From Victivallis lenta (GTDB lineage: Bacteria; Verrucomicrobiota; Lentisphaeria; Victivallales; Victivallaceae), in assembly GCF_009695545.1 (NCBI RefSeq), contig NZ_VUNS01000006.1, positions 1-64,000 of the forward strand: DNA of 64,000 nucleotides. The letters run 5' to 3'. The notes under the pieces are model-generated. The model was not told where the DNA came from. It saw only the letters and a list, made by a program, of their open reading frames with translations, and searched no databases. A program made the position numbers and the translations under genes. Below, piece after piece: positions 43,859 to 51,909 of the stretch. Every line of letters begins with the position of its first letter. Position 1 is the stretch's first letter.

Positions 43859-44731
43859 TCACCTCAATGCGCTGCGGATTTGTTCGATGGTCTGCCGGAG
43901 CTCCCGGATCGTGTCTTCGCTGACGGTCAGCTGGCGGTTCAGCTCGGCGTTCTCGGCGGAGAGCCGGCCGTTTTCCTCCCGGAGCCGCTGCTGGTGGAGG
44001 TCGAGCCTGCGGATTGCCTCCGCCAGCGCGTTCAGCGTTTCGGCGGCGCTCTTCTGCCAGGCGGTTTCGGCCTCGCGCCCGGCGGCGGCATTCTGCCGCA
44101 GTTCGCGGAGCGCGCCGGCGGTTTCGGCCAGTCCGGCGCGGAAGCGCGCCGATTCCGCCGTGCTGCTGCGCAGCTCCTCCGTCGCGGCGGCGAGCCCGGC
44201 GGAGATCCGGCCGATGAGCCGGTCGAGCTCGGGTTCGTCCTCCGGCCCGCTTCCGCGGCAGCTTCGCAGCAGCGGCAGCACCGCCGCCGGCATCAGGACC
44301 ATGACCCAGGCTACCGCCACCAGTGTCGAGAACATGGCCGTGTGCAGGCAGCGCATCAGCGCCGCGATCGTGATCTGCTCCGCCGGATAGTAACCGACCA
44401 GGATGATGCCCCAGATCGTGCCGAGCAGCCCGAGCGCGAGGTTGAACCGGTCGTATCCGGGGAAGAACGGACACCCCGGGTCCTCCGCCGGCCGGAAAAT
44501 CCGGTACAGGATCAGGACGAAACCGAAGAACGGGATGAAGGTGGTCACGGTCGAAACGTCAACCGTGCTCCAGTCGAGCAGCGGAGCGAAGCCCGGCGGA
44601 AAGCGGTCCGTGTATTCTCCCCGGAACAGCAGCGCATAATAGCGCCGGGCACTGATCAGGTTGTTGAGCCAGAGGATTCCGAAGCATACGGTTCCGGACA
44701 GCGCCGCGGCGGCGGCGAAGGTTCTTTTCAT
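43859..44731 (-). CDS. MotA/TolQ/ExbB-like membrane protein with coiled-coil tail
   Basis: 290 aa. Four predicted membrane helices (about 4-24, 60-80, 95-118, 125-155). Helices 3 and 4 carry the family pattern: LALGLLGTIWGIILVGYY and MRCLHTAMFSTLVAVAWVMV. The last 120 residues form a cytoplasmic coiled coil (LNALAEAIRRLDLHQQRLRE, LNRQLTVSEDTIRELRQTIE). Architecture recalls ZorA of Zorya defence systems and MotA relatives, but no Zorya effector is nearby. Start at 44731 has AAGGGA 7 bases upstream; a TTG at 44752 is less likely. First gene of a three-gene operon with a near-consensus promoter. Confidence 0.7.
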   Translation of the reverse strand: MKRTFAAAAALSGTVCFGILWLNNLISARRYYALLFRGEYTDRFPPGFAPLLDWSTVDVSTVTTFIPFFGFVLILYRIFRPAEDPGCPFFPGYDRFNLALGLLGTIWGIILVGYYPAEQITIAALMRCLHTAMFSTLVAVAWVMVLMPAAVLPLLRSCRGSGPEDEPELDRLIGRISAGLAAATEELRSSTAESARFRAGLAETAGALRELRQNAAAGREAETAWQKSAAETLNALAEAIRRLDLHQQRLREENGRLSAENAELNRQLTVSEDTIRELRQTIEQIRSALR

Positions 44732-44772
44732 GAATGGGTCCCTTGTTTTCAAACTGTATGGTCGATGCAGAA

Positions 44773-44801
44773 AGTATAGCCGCGGAATCCGGCGCTGTCA
44801 A
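44773..44801 (-). promoter_or_regulatory. Near-consensus sigma-70 promoter of the motor-like operon
   Basis: Reading the minus strand: TTGACA (44801-44796), 17-base spacer, TATACT (44778-44773). Transcript start near 44766, about 35 bases before the ATG at 44731. No operator-like repeat was seen, so expression may be constitutive. Confidence 0.78.
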
Positions 44802-44899
44802 TGGAAGATTGCAGGATTGTAATGAAACCGCACGGATTTCCGTCCGGCCGGGGAGCGCGGGTCGGTCCGGATTTCAGCCTGAAATCTCAGATCCCCGGC

Positions 44900-44927
44900 T
44901 TGAAAATCCGGGAGTTTATGGTATATG
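44900..44927 (+). promoter_or_regulatory. Candidate promoter of gluQ
   Basis: TTGAAA (44900-44905), 16-base spacer, TATATG (44922-44927), about 30 bases before the gluQ ATG at 44957. A 7-bp hairpin at 44870-44886 lies just upstream. A similar TTGAAA/TATATG pair (45983-46009, 15-base spacer) precedes the zinc-ribbon gene. Confidence 0.45.
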
Positions 44928-44956
44928 TACCCGGCGGGAGCGATAAATCTGCAATC

Positions 44957-45949
44957 ATGAATAAGGAACGGGAAATACGCGGGCGGTTCGCCCCGAGTCC
45001 GACCGGGCCGCTCCATCTCGGCAATGCGATGACCTTTCTCGTCGCGTGGCTGTCGGTGCGGAGCCGGGGCGGCCGGATCGTCATGCGCATCGAGGATATC
45101 GAAGGACACGGGCGTGATCCGGCCGTCATCGAAGGCAACTGCCGCGATCTGCTCCGGCTCGGGCTCGAGTGGGACGAAGGCTATCGGGCGGGCGGTCCGC
45201 ACGGGCCGTACCGGCAGAGCGAACGCGCGGAGCTTTACCGCCGCGCGCTCGACCGGCTGCTCGAACAGGAGCTGGTCTATCCCTGCGTCTGTTCCCGGCG
45301 AGATGCGCGGCAGGCCGGGGCGGCGCCGCATGCGGGCGACTGCCGCATGTATGACGGCCGCTGCCGGGGGCGTTTCGCCGATTACGCCGAGGCCGCCCGC
45401 GCGCTGGCCAGCAGCGGAAGATTGCCCGCCTGGCGCTTCCGGGTTCCGGACCGGGAGGTTGTGTTTCGCGACCGCCTGTGCGGCGGGCAGCGGGTCAATC
45501 CGGCTCTGACCTACGGCGATTTCCCGATTGCGCGCCATCCGGACGGAATCGGCTACCAGCTCGCGGTCGTGACCGACGACATCGATATGCGGATCACCGA
45601 GGTGGTCCGCGGCGGCGACCTGCTCGAATGCACGCCGTGGCAGATTCTGCTTTACCGCGCGCTCGCGCCGGAGTTTCCGCTGCCGGAATTCTGCCACCTG
45701 CCGGTCGTGACCGGCGCGGACGGAAAACGGCTGGCGAAACGGACCGGAAGCCTGACGCTGGAGTCGCTCTTTGAGCGCGGCGTACGTCCCGGAACCGTGC
45801 TCGGATTGCTCGCCTTCTGGGGCGGCTGGGCCGAGTTCGGGGAGGAGCTGACGCTTCCGGAGCTGCTGGAGCGGTTCGATCTCTCCGCGCTGCGCGGCCG
45901 CAAACCTTGTCTGGACGGCGCCGCCCTGCGGCTGCTGGGGGCGGAATGA
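44957..45949 (+). CDS. gluQ: Glutamyl-Q tRNA(Asp) synthetase
   Basis: 330 aa. A truncated glutamyl-tRNA synthetase paralogue that charges queuosine of tRNA(Asp) with glutamate. GRFAPSPTGPLHLGNAM holds the HIGH-like motif, KRLAKRTG is the KMSK equivalent, and zinc ligands are seen in CVCSRRDARQ and CRMYDGRCRG. The anticodon-binding domain of true GltX is absent, as expected. The ATG at 44957 gives the family N-terminus; the ribosome site is poor, and an ATG at 44918 would add unlike residues. Confidence 0.92.
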   Translation: MNKEREIRGRFAPSPTGPLHLGNAMTFLVAWLSVRSRGGRIVMRIEDIEGHGRDPAVIEGNCRDLLRLGLEWDEGYRAGGPHGPYRQSERAELYRRALDRLLEQELVYPCVCSRRDARQAGAAPHAGDCRMYDGRCRGRFADYAEAARALASSGRLPAWRFRVPDREVVFRDRLCGGQRVNPALTYGDFPIARHPDGIGYQLAVVTDDIDMRITEVVRGGDLLECTPWQILLYRALAPEFPLPEFCHLPVVTGADGKRLAKRTGSLTLESLFERGVRPGTVLGLLAFWGGWAEFGEELTLPELLERFDLSALRGRKPCLDGAALRLLGAE

Positions 45950-46041
45950 GACGGAAATCCCCGGCCTTTTTCGCCGGGACGCTTGAAAAATGCGCCGGCC
46001 GGGTATATGCTTAGACGAGATGACGCAAGGAGATCAGACGA

Positions 46042-46332
46042 ATGTCCACGTTTAAATTCAGGTGTGTGTTCTGCCGGCAGAAGATCGAGGCGGAGGAGTC
46101 ATGGATCGGCATGTTTGCGGAGTGCCCGAGCTGCGGCCGCCGGATCGAAGTCCGGCGCGAGGATGAATATGCGGTGATCGCCCCGCTTTCGCCGGAGCCG
46201 GAGCCGGAGCAATTCTCCGCCCCCCGGACTGCGGAGCCGCCCAGGACCGGGATGCCCGAACCGTTCCCGAAACCGTTCAAAATCGACCTGCCGAAGTGGG
46301 AGCTTCCCGGCCGGGAAAAGTCGGGGAAATGA
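46042..46332 (+). CDS. Small zinc-ribbon protein
   Basis: 96 aa. FKFRCVFCRQKIEAEESW and AECPSCGRRIEV form a CxxC-x(n)-CxxC zinc ribbon in the first 40 residues; the rest is a Pro/Glu-rich tail ending KIDLPKWELPG. AAGGAGA precedes the ATG. Such FxCxxC...CPxC proteins are common in PVC genomes, with no proven role. Overlaps the next gene by 4 bases. Confidence 0.75.
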   Translation: MSTFKFRCVFCRQKIEAEESWIGMFAECPSCGRRIEVRREDEYAVIAPLSPEPEPEQFSAPRTAEPPRTGMPEPFPKPFKIDLPKWELPGREKSGK

Positions 46333-46769
46333 AGCGCCGGCTCATCTGCTGCGCCGCTTTTCTTCTGCTGGGAGCCGGGGCTTTCTGTGCCGGATGGTTT
46401 TTTCGGGAGGTTTCCGCTTTTCTTGAAGTGGAGCGTGAAGCCTCTTACGCGGAGGCGCGCCGTCTGCTGCTTCGCTGCCGTTTGGAGATTCCCGGCGATC
46501 TTCGTGCTTTGAATGTCTTTTCTTATGATGCCGGTCCGGATACGGCGTGCTGGTTTTCCTGTCGGATTGCACCGGACGAATACGAACAGTTGTCGAAGCT
46601 CTGGGAAGTGAAAGCGGCTGCGGGAAAGTTGCCGTCTCCCGGCGAACCGCCCCGACCCCTGGTCTGGTGGAATCCGCCGGAGAAGCTGGAGGAAACCGGG
46701 ACCGGCCGGCTCTGGATTGGCTACGACCGGGCGTCCGGCGTGCTCTACGGCTATGTTTTTACAATTTAA
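46329..46769 (+). CDS. Membrane-anchored protein of unknown function
   Basis: 146 aa. N-terminal hydrophobic helix (RRLICCAAFLLLGAGAFCAGWFF), probably an uncleaved anchor, then a short soluble domain with LVWWNPPEKLEETGTGRLWI. No family recognised. Its ATGA overlap with the zinc-ribbon gene implies joint expression. Confidence 0.65.
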   Translation: MKRRLICCAAFLLLGAGAFCAGWFFREVSAFLEVEREASYAEARRLLLRCRLEIPGDLRALNVFSYDAGPDTACWFSCRIAPDEYEQLSKLWEVKAAAGKLPSPGEPPRPLVWWNPPEKLEETGTGRLWIGYDRASGVLYGYVFTI

Positions 46770-46793
46770 TGCGCCGTTCCGGGCGGCCGGGAC

Positions 46794-46822
46794 TTGCCAA
46801 AACGGCCAATCGGGAATAGATT
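46794..46822 (+). promoter_or_regulatory. Candidate promoter of the lipoprotein-murF group
   Basis: TTGCCA (46794-46799), 17 bases, TAGATT (46817-46822), about 50 bases before the lipoprotein start at 46874. Both hexamers are imperfect. Confidence 0.35.
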
Positions 46823-46873
46823 ATGCAGGTGTGTGCCTGTTATGGAATTTCAAAACTTTTACGGAGTGATTTC

Positions 46874-47467
46874 ATGCGTCGATTGATGCTTGCCATGTTC
46901 GCGGTCTGCGCCGCGCTGTTCTTCGGCGGCTGCGCCGATCCGGTTGTGATGTCCGAGGTGCTTCAGCAGCGGCAGGACCAGAAAATCTACACCCGCTACA
47001 ACCTCTGGTATCTGAATCCGGCCGAAATCAGCAGCCTGAACATCCAGCAGGGGACCTTCCTGCCGCTCGGCAGCGAGATCGAGCCGGTCGGCACGAGTTA
47101 CAGCTATATCACGGGCAGGAGCAAGCTGACGTTCCGCGACCTTTCGGGGCGCGAGTACACCATCGACTTCGATCCGGGCTACCGGCTCTGTTCGCTGCGC
47201 GACTTCATCGCCCAGACCTTCACGACCGAACTGCCGGAGGAGCTGACAAAAGATATTCCTGCCGCCACGCTTGAACGGATCAGGGCCGGGCAGGTCGTTG
47301 CCGGGATGAACCGGCGCGAAGTCATGCTCGCCTACGGGCCGCCGCCTGCCGTGCGCACGCCGAATCTGCGCAACGAAACCTGGATTTACTGGATCAGTCC
47401 GACCGCAACGGTTCGGGTCATCTTCCGCGGCGATACCGTCCGCAACGTTCTGAACATCAATGAGTGA
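46874..47467 (+). CDS. Lipoprotein with BamE/SmpA-like C-terminus
   Basis: 197 aa. Signal peptide with a lipobox (ALFFGGCAD, Cys at about 19), so probably outer-membrane or periplasm anchored. The C-terminal 60 residues (IRAGQVVAGMNRREVMLAYGPP, WIYWISPTATVRVIF) follow the BamE/SmpA fold pattern (GMxxxxVxxxxGxP, then W.Y). A role in envelope assembly is plausible but unproven. The ATG at 46874 is 8-9 bases after CGGAG. Overlaps murF by 8 bases. Confidence 0.75.
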   Translation: MRRLMLAMFAVCAALFFGGCADPVVMSEVLQQRQDQKIYTRYNLWYLNPAEISSLNIQQGTFLPLGSEIEPVGTSYSYITGRSKLTFRDLSGREYTIDFDPGYRLCSLRDFIAQTFTTELPEELTKDIPAATLERIRAGQVVAGMNRREVMLAYGPPPAVRTPNLRNETWIYWISPTATVRVIFRGDTVRNVLNINE

Positions 47468-48836
47468 TTCTGCCGTGACATTTTCCGCGGAGGAGCTGGC
47501 GCGGGGCGCCGGCGGCCGCTGGACGGACGGGCGCGGGACTGCTGTCTCCGGCGTATTCACCGATACGCGGCAGGATGGTTCCGGGCGGCTTTTCATCGCG
47601 CTTTCGGGCGAAAATTTCGATGCGCACGACTTTCTTCCGGCGGCGGTCTCCGCCGGGGCCGCCGCGCTCTGCGTCGCGGAGTCGAAGCTCGGCCGGCTGC
47701 CGGAGCCGTGCCCGGTTCCGGTGCTCGCTGTGGCCGATCCGCTGCGGAGCTATCAGGGAATCGCGCGGCTGCACCGGCGGCGGTTCCCGGAGCTGACGGT
47801 TGCGGCGGTCACCGGCAGCGTCGGCAAAACCAGCGTCAAGGAGATGCTGCGCGCGATTTTCACCGCCGCCGCCGGCGCGGAGCGGGTGCTCTACACGGTC
47901 GGAAATACGAACAATCAGGTCGGCGTGCCGCAGAATCTGCTGCGGCTGCAGCCGCAGCACCGGTTCGCGGTCATCGAGATGGGGACCAACCATCACGGGG
48001 AGATTGAACCCCTGAGCTGCTGCGCGCTGCCGCAGGTGGCGCTGGTCAATTCGATTGCGCCGTGCCACCTTGAGTTTCTCGGCTCCCTAGAGGGGATCGC
48101 CCGCGAGAAGAGCCGGATTTTCAGCGGTTTGCCGGCGGACGGAACGGCGGTGATTCCGCGAAGCTGCCCGGCCGTCGAAGTGCTGGCGGAGGCGGCGGCG
48201 CCGTTCCGGCTGCTGCGTTTCGGGGAAGGAAGCGGCTGCGCCGTCGAAGCGCACTACTGCGGCGGCCGGCTCGAGGGCAGTTCGTTCGAGCTCCGTTTCG
48301 CGGACGGCGAACGGTTCGAAATTTCGTGGAGTTTGACCGGGCGGCACCAGGCCGTGAACGCGGCTGCCGCCGCGGCGGCGGCGCTGGCCGCCGGAATCGC
48401 GCCCGCCGTCATTGCGGAGGGGCTGGAACGGACCGTCCTGCCCGGCATGCGCGGCAAACTTGTGCGGAGCGGCGGAGTGACCTATCTGAATGATGCGTAC
48501 AATGCGAACCCGGGCAGCATGCGCGCCGCATTCGAGCATCTGGCCGAGTTTGCCGACCCCGGGAAGCTGATTCTTCTGCTGGGGGAAATGCGCGAACTCG
48601 GGCCTGAATCCGAAGCGGCGCACCGGGAGATTTACGGGCTTGCCGCCAGGCTGTTTCCGGGCGCGCGGATCGTGACGGTCGGCGACGGTTTCCGCAATGC
48701 GGGCGGCGGCGAGCATTTCGCCTCCGCCGCCGATGCGCGGCGGGTGACGGCGGAAGCGAAGCCGGGCGACCTCGTTTTTGCCAAGGGGTCGCGCGGGATC
48801 GGCGTCGAAGCGGCGCTGCCGGAAGAGGCGCGCTGA
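47460..48836 (+). CDS. murF: UDP-MurNAc-tripeptide:D-Ala-D-Ala ligase
   Basis: 458 aa. Adds D-Ala-D-Ala to the peptidoglycan precursor. Mur ligase motifs: FTDTRQDGSGRLFIALSGEN (N-terminal domain), the ATP site AVTGSVGKTSVKEML, VIEMGTNHHGEI, and LNDAYNANPGSMRAA, the MurF-specific adenine-binding signature. It receives its dipeptide from Ddl (the fusion at 920). It starts inside the lipoprotein gene and lies 99 bases before murE, the reverse of the usual murE-murF order. Confidence 0.95.
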   Translation: MSDSAVTFSAEELARGAGGRWTDGRGTAVSGVFTDTRQDGSGRLFIALSGENFDAHDFLPAAVSAGAAALCVAESKLGRLPEPCPVPVLAVADPLRSYQGIARLHRRRFPELTVAAVTGSVGKTSVKEMLRAIFTAAAGAERVLYTVGNTNNQVGVPQNLLRLQPQHRFAVIEMGTNHHGEIEPLSCCALPQVALVNSIAPCHLEFLGSLEGIAREKSRIFSGLPADGTAVIPRSCPAVEVLAEAAAPFRLLRFGEGSGCAVEAHYCGGRLEGSSFELRFADGERFEISWSLTGRHQAVNAAAAAAAALAAGIAPAVIAEGLERTVLPGMRGKLVRSGGVTYLNDAYNANPGSMRAAFEHLAEFADPGKLILLLGEMRELGPESEAAHREIYGLAARLFPGARIVTVGDGFRNAGGGEHFASAADARRVTAEAKPGDLVFAKGSRGIGVEAALPEEAR

Positions 48837-48935
48837 ACATCGAAGTGACTATGGAGAAAGCGGAAAACGGCGGCCGGTTTCCGGCAATGCGGCCCGAAGG
48901 CCGCCCGCCGCTCCGCTGCGAAGGGAGGTATGCCG

Positions 48936-50432
48936 GTGATTTTATCTTTTGAACGGGTATTGGGCGAGCTTCTGATCGCCCGGCGCGGTTTCCACGGCGA
49001 TTCCGCGCGCGGGAGAGTGGTCAACGATTCGCGTAAGGTGTTGCCGGGCGATATTTTCGTCGCAATTCCCGGCACGGTCAGCGACGGACACAATTATATC
49101 GACGCGGCGATCAAGGCACGGGCCCAGGTGGTGATCCATCAGCATCCGCTTTCGCATTACGCGCCGCATACGACCTATCTGATGGTGACCAGCACGCGGC
49201 TGGCCTATGCGCGCTGCTGCCGGGAATTCAACGGCTGCCCGGACCGGGAGCTGCCGCTTTTCGGCGTTACCGGCACCAACGGCAAAACGACGACCGTCTA
49301 TATGATCGAGCATCTGCTGCGCGCGGGCGGCCGTTCGTGCGGACTTATTTCGACCGTGGAGACGCGGGACGGCAAAATCGTGCGTCCGGCCGACTGCACC
49401 ACGCCGGAGGCGGGCGTGCTGTTTCCGCTGCTGGCCGAGATGCGTCGGAACCGGCTGGCCGCCGCCGCGATGGAGCTTTCGAGCCATGCGCTCGATCAGG
49501 GCAGGGTGGCCGGAACCGTGTTCCGGGTGGCGGTCTTTACGAATCTTTCGGGCGATCATCTCGACTATCACCGCGACATGGAGCACTATTATCATGCGAA
49601 GAAGCGTCTGTTCACGGAGCAGCTTTCCCCGAAGGGGGCGGCGGTCATCAACGTCGACGACCGTTACGGCCGGCGGCTGGCCGACGAGCTGGCCGACACG
49701 ACCCGGGTCATCACCTTCGGCAGTGCCGATGCCGAGGCGAAATGGCGTATCACGAACGTCGAATTGCCGGAAGACGGGGTCCGGTTCCGGCTCGAAGGGC
49801 GCGATGAGGCGTTCGACGTCGGTTCGAACCTGATCGGCAGCCACAATATCCACAACCTCACCGGCGCGATACTGGCCGTGCGCGAATTCGGCCTGACGCC
49901 GGAGGAGATCAACCGCGCGCTCGCGGTGAAAATCCGCGTTCCGGGCCGTCTTGAACGGATCAACAGCCGGAAGGGATATGCCGTGTACGTCGATTACGCG
50001 CACACCGACGACGCATTGAGCAATGTGCTCGAAATCCTGCGTAAGATCACGCCGCGCCGCCTGATTGCGGTGTTCGGGGCCGGCGGGGACCGCGACCACC
50101 TGAAGCGCCCCCGCATGGGACTTGCGGCGGCGGAGAAGGCGGATCTTGTGATCCTGACCAGCGACAATCCGCGCAGCGAAGAGCCGGAGGCGATCATCCG
50201 GGAGATTGCGGCCGGGATTCCGGAAGGTGCCGCGTATGAGATCGAGCCGGACCGTTTTCTGGCCATCCGGCGGGCGCTGGAGCTGGCGGAACCCGGCGAC
50301 GCCGTCCTGATCGCCGGCAAGGGGCATGAGACTTATCAGGAGATCAAAGGCGTGCGCCATCCGTTCGACGACCGGAAAGTGGTCAAGACGGTGCTTTCCT
50401 CTCTCGGAGAACGCGGGGAGCCGCAGCCGTAA
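48936..50432 (+). CDS. murE: UDP-MurNAc-L-Ala-D-Glu:meso-diaminopimelate ligase
   Basis: 498 aa. FGVTGTNGKTTTVYMIEHLL is the ATP site; FTNLSGDHLDYH and the carbamoyl-lysine region YYHAKKRLF follow; LTSDNPRSEEPEAI contains DNPR, which selects meso-diaminopimelate rather than lysine. The organism therefore makes DAP-type peptidoglycan. The ribosome site GGGAGG (48923-48928) is 7 bases from the GTG at 48936 but touches the ATG at 48930, so the GTG is the better start. Confidence 0.94.
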   Translation: MILSFERVLGELLIARRGFHGDSARGRVVNDSRKVLPGDIFVAIPGTVSDGHNYIDAAIKARAQVVIHQHPLSHYAPHTTYLMVTSTRLAYARCCREFNGCPDRELPLFGVTGTNGKTTTVYMIEHLLRAGGRSCGLISTVETRDGKIVRPADCTTPEAGVLFPLLAEMRRNRLAAAAMELSSHALDQGRVAGTVFRVAVFTNLSGDHLDYHRDMEHYYHAKKRLFTEQLSPKGAAVINVDDRYGRRLADELADTTRVITFGSADAEAKWRITNVELPEDGVRFRLEGRDEAFDVGSNLIGSHNIHNLTGAILAVREFGLTPEEINRALAVKIRVPGRLERINSRKGYAVYVDYAHTDDALSNVLEILRKITPRRLIAVFGAGGDRDHLKRPRMGLAAAEKADLVILTSDNPRSEEPEAIIREIAAGIPEGAAYEIEPDRFLAIRRALELAEPGDAVLIAGKGHETYQEIKGVRHPFDDRKVVKTVLSSLGERGEPQP

Positions 50433-50527
50433 GCCGGCGGGAGCATATGCGAAGCGGCTGTTCCGGAAAGCCCCGGGCGGCCGCTTCCGGCTATCCGGCG
50501 GGCGTGAATGTTCCGCGGCTTTCCGGG

Positions 50528-50567
50528 GAGTCCGGAATCGCGTTTTTTTATTTCGGACTTCTTTTTT
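50528..50567 (+). terminator. Rho-independent terminator after murE
   Basis: A 9-bp stem with one wobble pair (50529-50537 with 50551-50559), a 13-base loop and a following T-rich run TTCTTTTTT. It separates the mur genes from the small regulator gene. Confidence 0.65.
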
Positions 50568-50588
50568 GATTTTTTGTGCGAAATGCGT

Positions 50589-50616
50589 TTGCATTCCGGT
50601 CGGAGCCGATTATAGT
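50589..50616 (+). promoter_or_regulatory. Promoter of the RAM-domain gene
   Basis: TTGCAT (50589-50594), 16-base spacer, TATAGT (50611-50616), just after the murE terminator and 60 bases before the ATG at 50676. Confidence 0.6.
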
Positions 50617-50675
50617 TAGGAGTGAAGGGGAGCCGCTCCGGGGTCCCCGGGATCAACCAAAAGGAGATTGGGCAA

Positions 50676-50951
50676 ATGGTTACAGGCATCGTTCTGGTCA
50701 ATGTCGAGCGGGCTATGATTCGCAGCGTCATCGAAGATCTCATGAGGATTGAAGGAGTCTCCGAAGTTTACAGCGTCGCCGGCGAATACGACCTTGTCGT
50801 CATGATCCGCGTCAAAAGCAACGCCGAACTGGCGGAAATCATCGCTACCCGTATGACTCACGATATCAACGGCATCATCCATACGAAGACCCTGGTTACC
50901 CTCAACGCTTACAGCAAGCACGAACTGGAGAAGATTTTTCTGGCCGAATAG
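50676..50951 (+). CDS. Stand-alone Lrp/AsnC ligand-binding (RAM) domain protein
   Basis: 91 aa. Matches only the effector half of Lrp/AsnC regulators: GIVLVNVERAMIRSVIEDL, then GVSEVYSVAGEYDLVVMIRV and GIIHTKTLVTL. No DNA-binding helix-turn-helix. Such proteins form ring-shaped oligomers that bind amino acids; target here unknown. AAAGGAG 9 bases upstream sets the start. Own promoter and terminator, so monocistronic. Confidence 0.87.
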   Translation: MVTGIVLVNVERAMIRSVIEDLMRIEGVSEVYSVAGEYDLVVMIRVKSNAELAEIIATRMTHDINGIIHTKTLVTLNAYSKHELEKIFLAE

Positions 50952-50989
50952 CCATCATGATAGAGGGCGGCTCCGCCGCCCGATGTACC

Positions 50990-51021
50990 GGGGCCTTCCT
51001 GCGGGGAGAGCCCTTTTTTTT
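50990..51021 (+). terminator. Terminator after the RAM-domain gene
   Basis: A GGGC/GCCC-based stem with an interior TTCC/GGGA pairing (50991-51013) is followed by eight T (51014-51021). Another GC hairpin (50965-50981) lies just before it. It sits at the convergent border with the minus-strand lipoprotein gene, whose stop codon overlaps the T-run. Confidence 0.6.
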
Positions 51022-51835
51022 ACCGGTCGCGGATCAGCCGCCGCAGGTAGCGGACCGCTTCGGCCGGATCGACCCCCTCAAGCACGCGGGTGCGTTCCAC
51101 CCGGTGAATCCGTCCGTAGCGGACGGCCGGCAGCGCCGCGAAGCCGGGGCGGCCGGCGATGGTTTCAGCCGACTCCGTCTCCGCCAGGAACAGGATCACT
51201 TCGGGAGAGCTCTGCACGAGATACTCAGGGCTGACCGGTCCGGTCGGAAGCGCTTCGCCGATGTTTTCGGCCCCGGCGAGCTTGAGCAGGTCGCCGAAAT
51301 AGGAGTCGCCGCCGGCGCATTTGTAAGGCGAATAAAGCTCGAAATAAACCCGCCTCCGTTCTCCGCCCGCCGGAGGCGTCGCATCGAGCTGCGTCTGGAA
51401 TTCCGCGATCAGCGCTTCTCCTTCCGCATTTTTCCCCGCCGCGGAAGCCACGGTGCGGACAAGCCCGGGGTAATCGGCGAGCCGGACGGCCGGAAGCACG
51501 GTCACCGCGATGCCGTGCTGCTCAAGCAGCTGTTTCAGGTTCGTCTGGTAATACCAGACGAACGCGCGGCTGACGCCGAGTTCCGCCAGCTTTTCGATGG
51601 AGACGGCGGAGCCGCTTCCGGCAACCGGAATCCGTTCCGCGCCGGGAACCGCTCTGCCGTATCGATCGACCGCGGCCAGAGCATCGGCCGCCCCGAGCTT
51701 CAGCAGCAGGTGCGACGCCGCCGACGAGGCGGAATAGAAGCGCACCGCCGGTTCCGGCCCGGCGGTTTTCTCTTCCCCGCAGCCCGCCGCCCAGAAGAGG
51801 AGAAGGCAGACGAAAAAATAAAAGAGTTTTCTCAT
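51020..51835 (-). CDS. BtuF/FepB-like metal-chelate ABC-transporter binding lipoprotein
   Basis: 271 aa. Lipoprotein signal (LLLFWAAGCGEE). The mature part is the helical-backbone binding protein fold: SIEKLAELGVSRAFVWYYQTN, EVILFLAETESAETIAGRPG and RYGRIHRVERTRVLEGVDP. Binds vitamin B12 or an iron chelate in the periplasm. No permease or ATPase gene adjoins it, so its transporter must lie elsewhere. The ATG at 51835 starts the signal peptide; the longer frame to 51874 would spoil it. Confidence 0.8.
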   Translation of the reverse strand: MRKLFYFFVCLLLFWAAGCGEEKTAGPEPAVRFYSASSAASHLLLKLGAADALAAVDRYGRAVPGAERIPVAGSGSAVSIEKLAELGVSRAFVWYYQTNLKQLLEQHGIAVTVLPAVRLADYPGLVRTVASAAGKNAEGEALIAEFQTQLDATPPAGGERRRVYFELYSPYKCAGGDSYFGDLLKLAGAENIGEALPTGPVSPEYLVQSSPEVILFLAETESAETIAGRPGFAALPAVRYGRIHRVERTRVLEGVDPAEAVRYLRRLIRDR

Positions 51836-51909
51836 GATGCGGGATAATGTATCATGGGAAAACTCCGGGTGCAAGCGGATGCCCGCGAAAACGGGCCTCC
51901 GGGAAGCTC

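Noticed and set aside
43057-44731. Zorya (ZorA/ZorB) defence system
   Set aside because: The ZorA-like architecture is suggestive, but the partner lacks the Asp and the OmpA-type domain, and no ZorC, ZorD or ZorE effector is adjacent; the third gene is exported instead.
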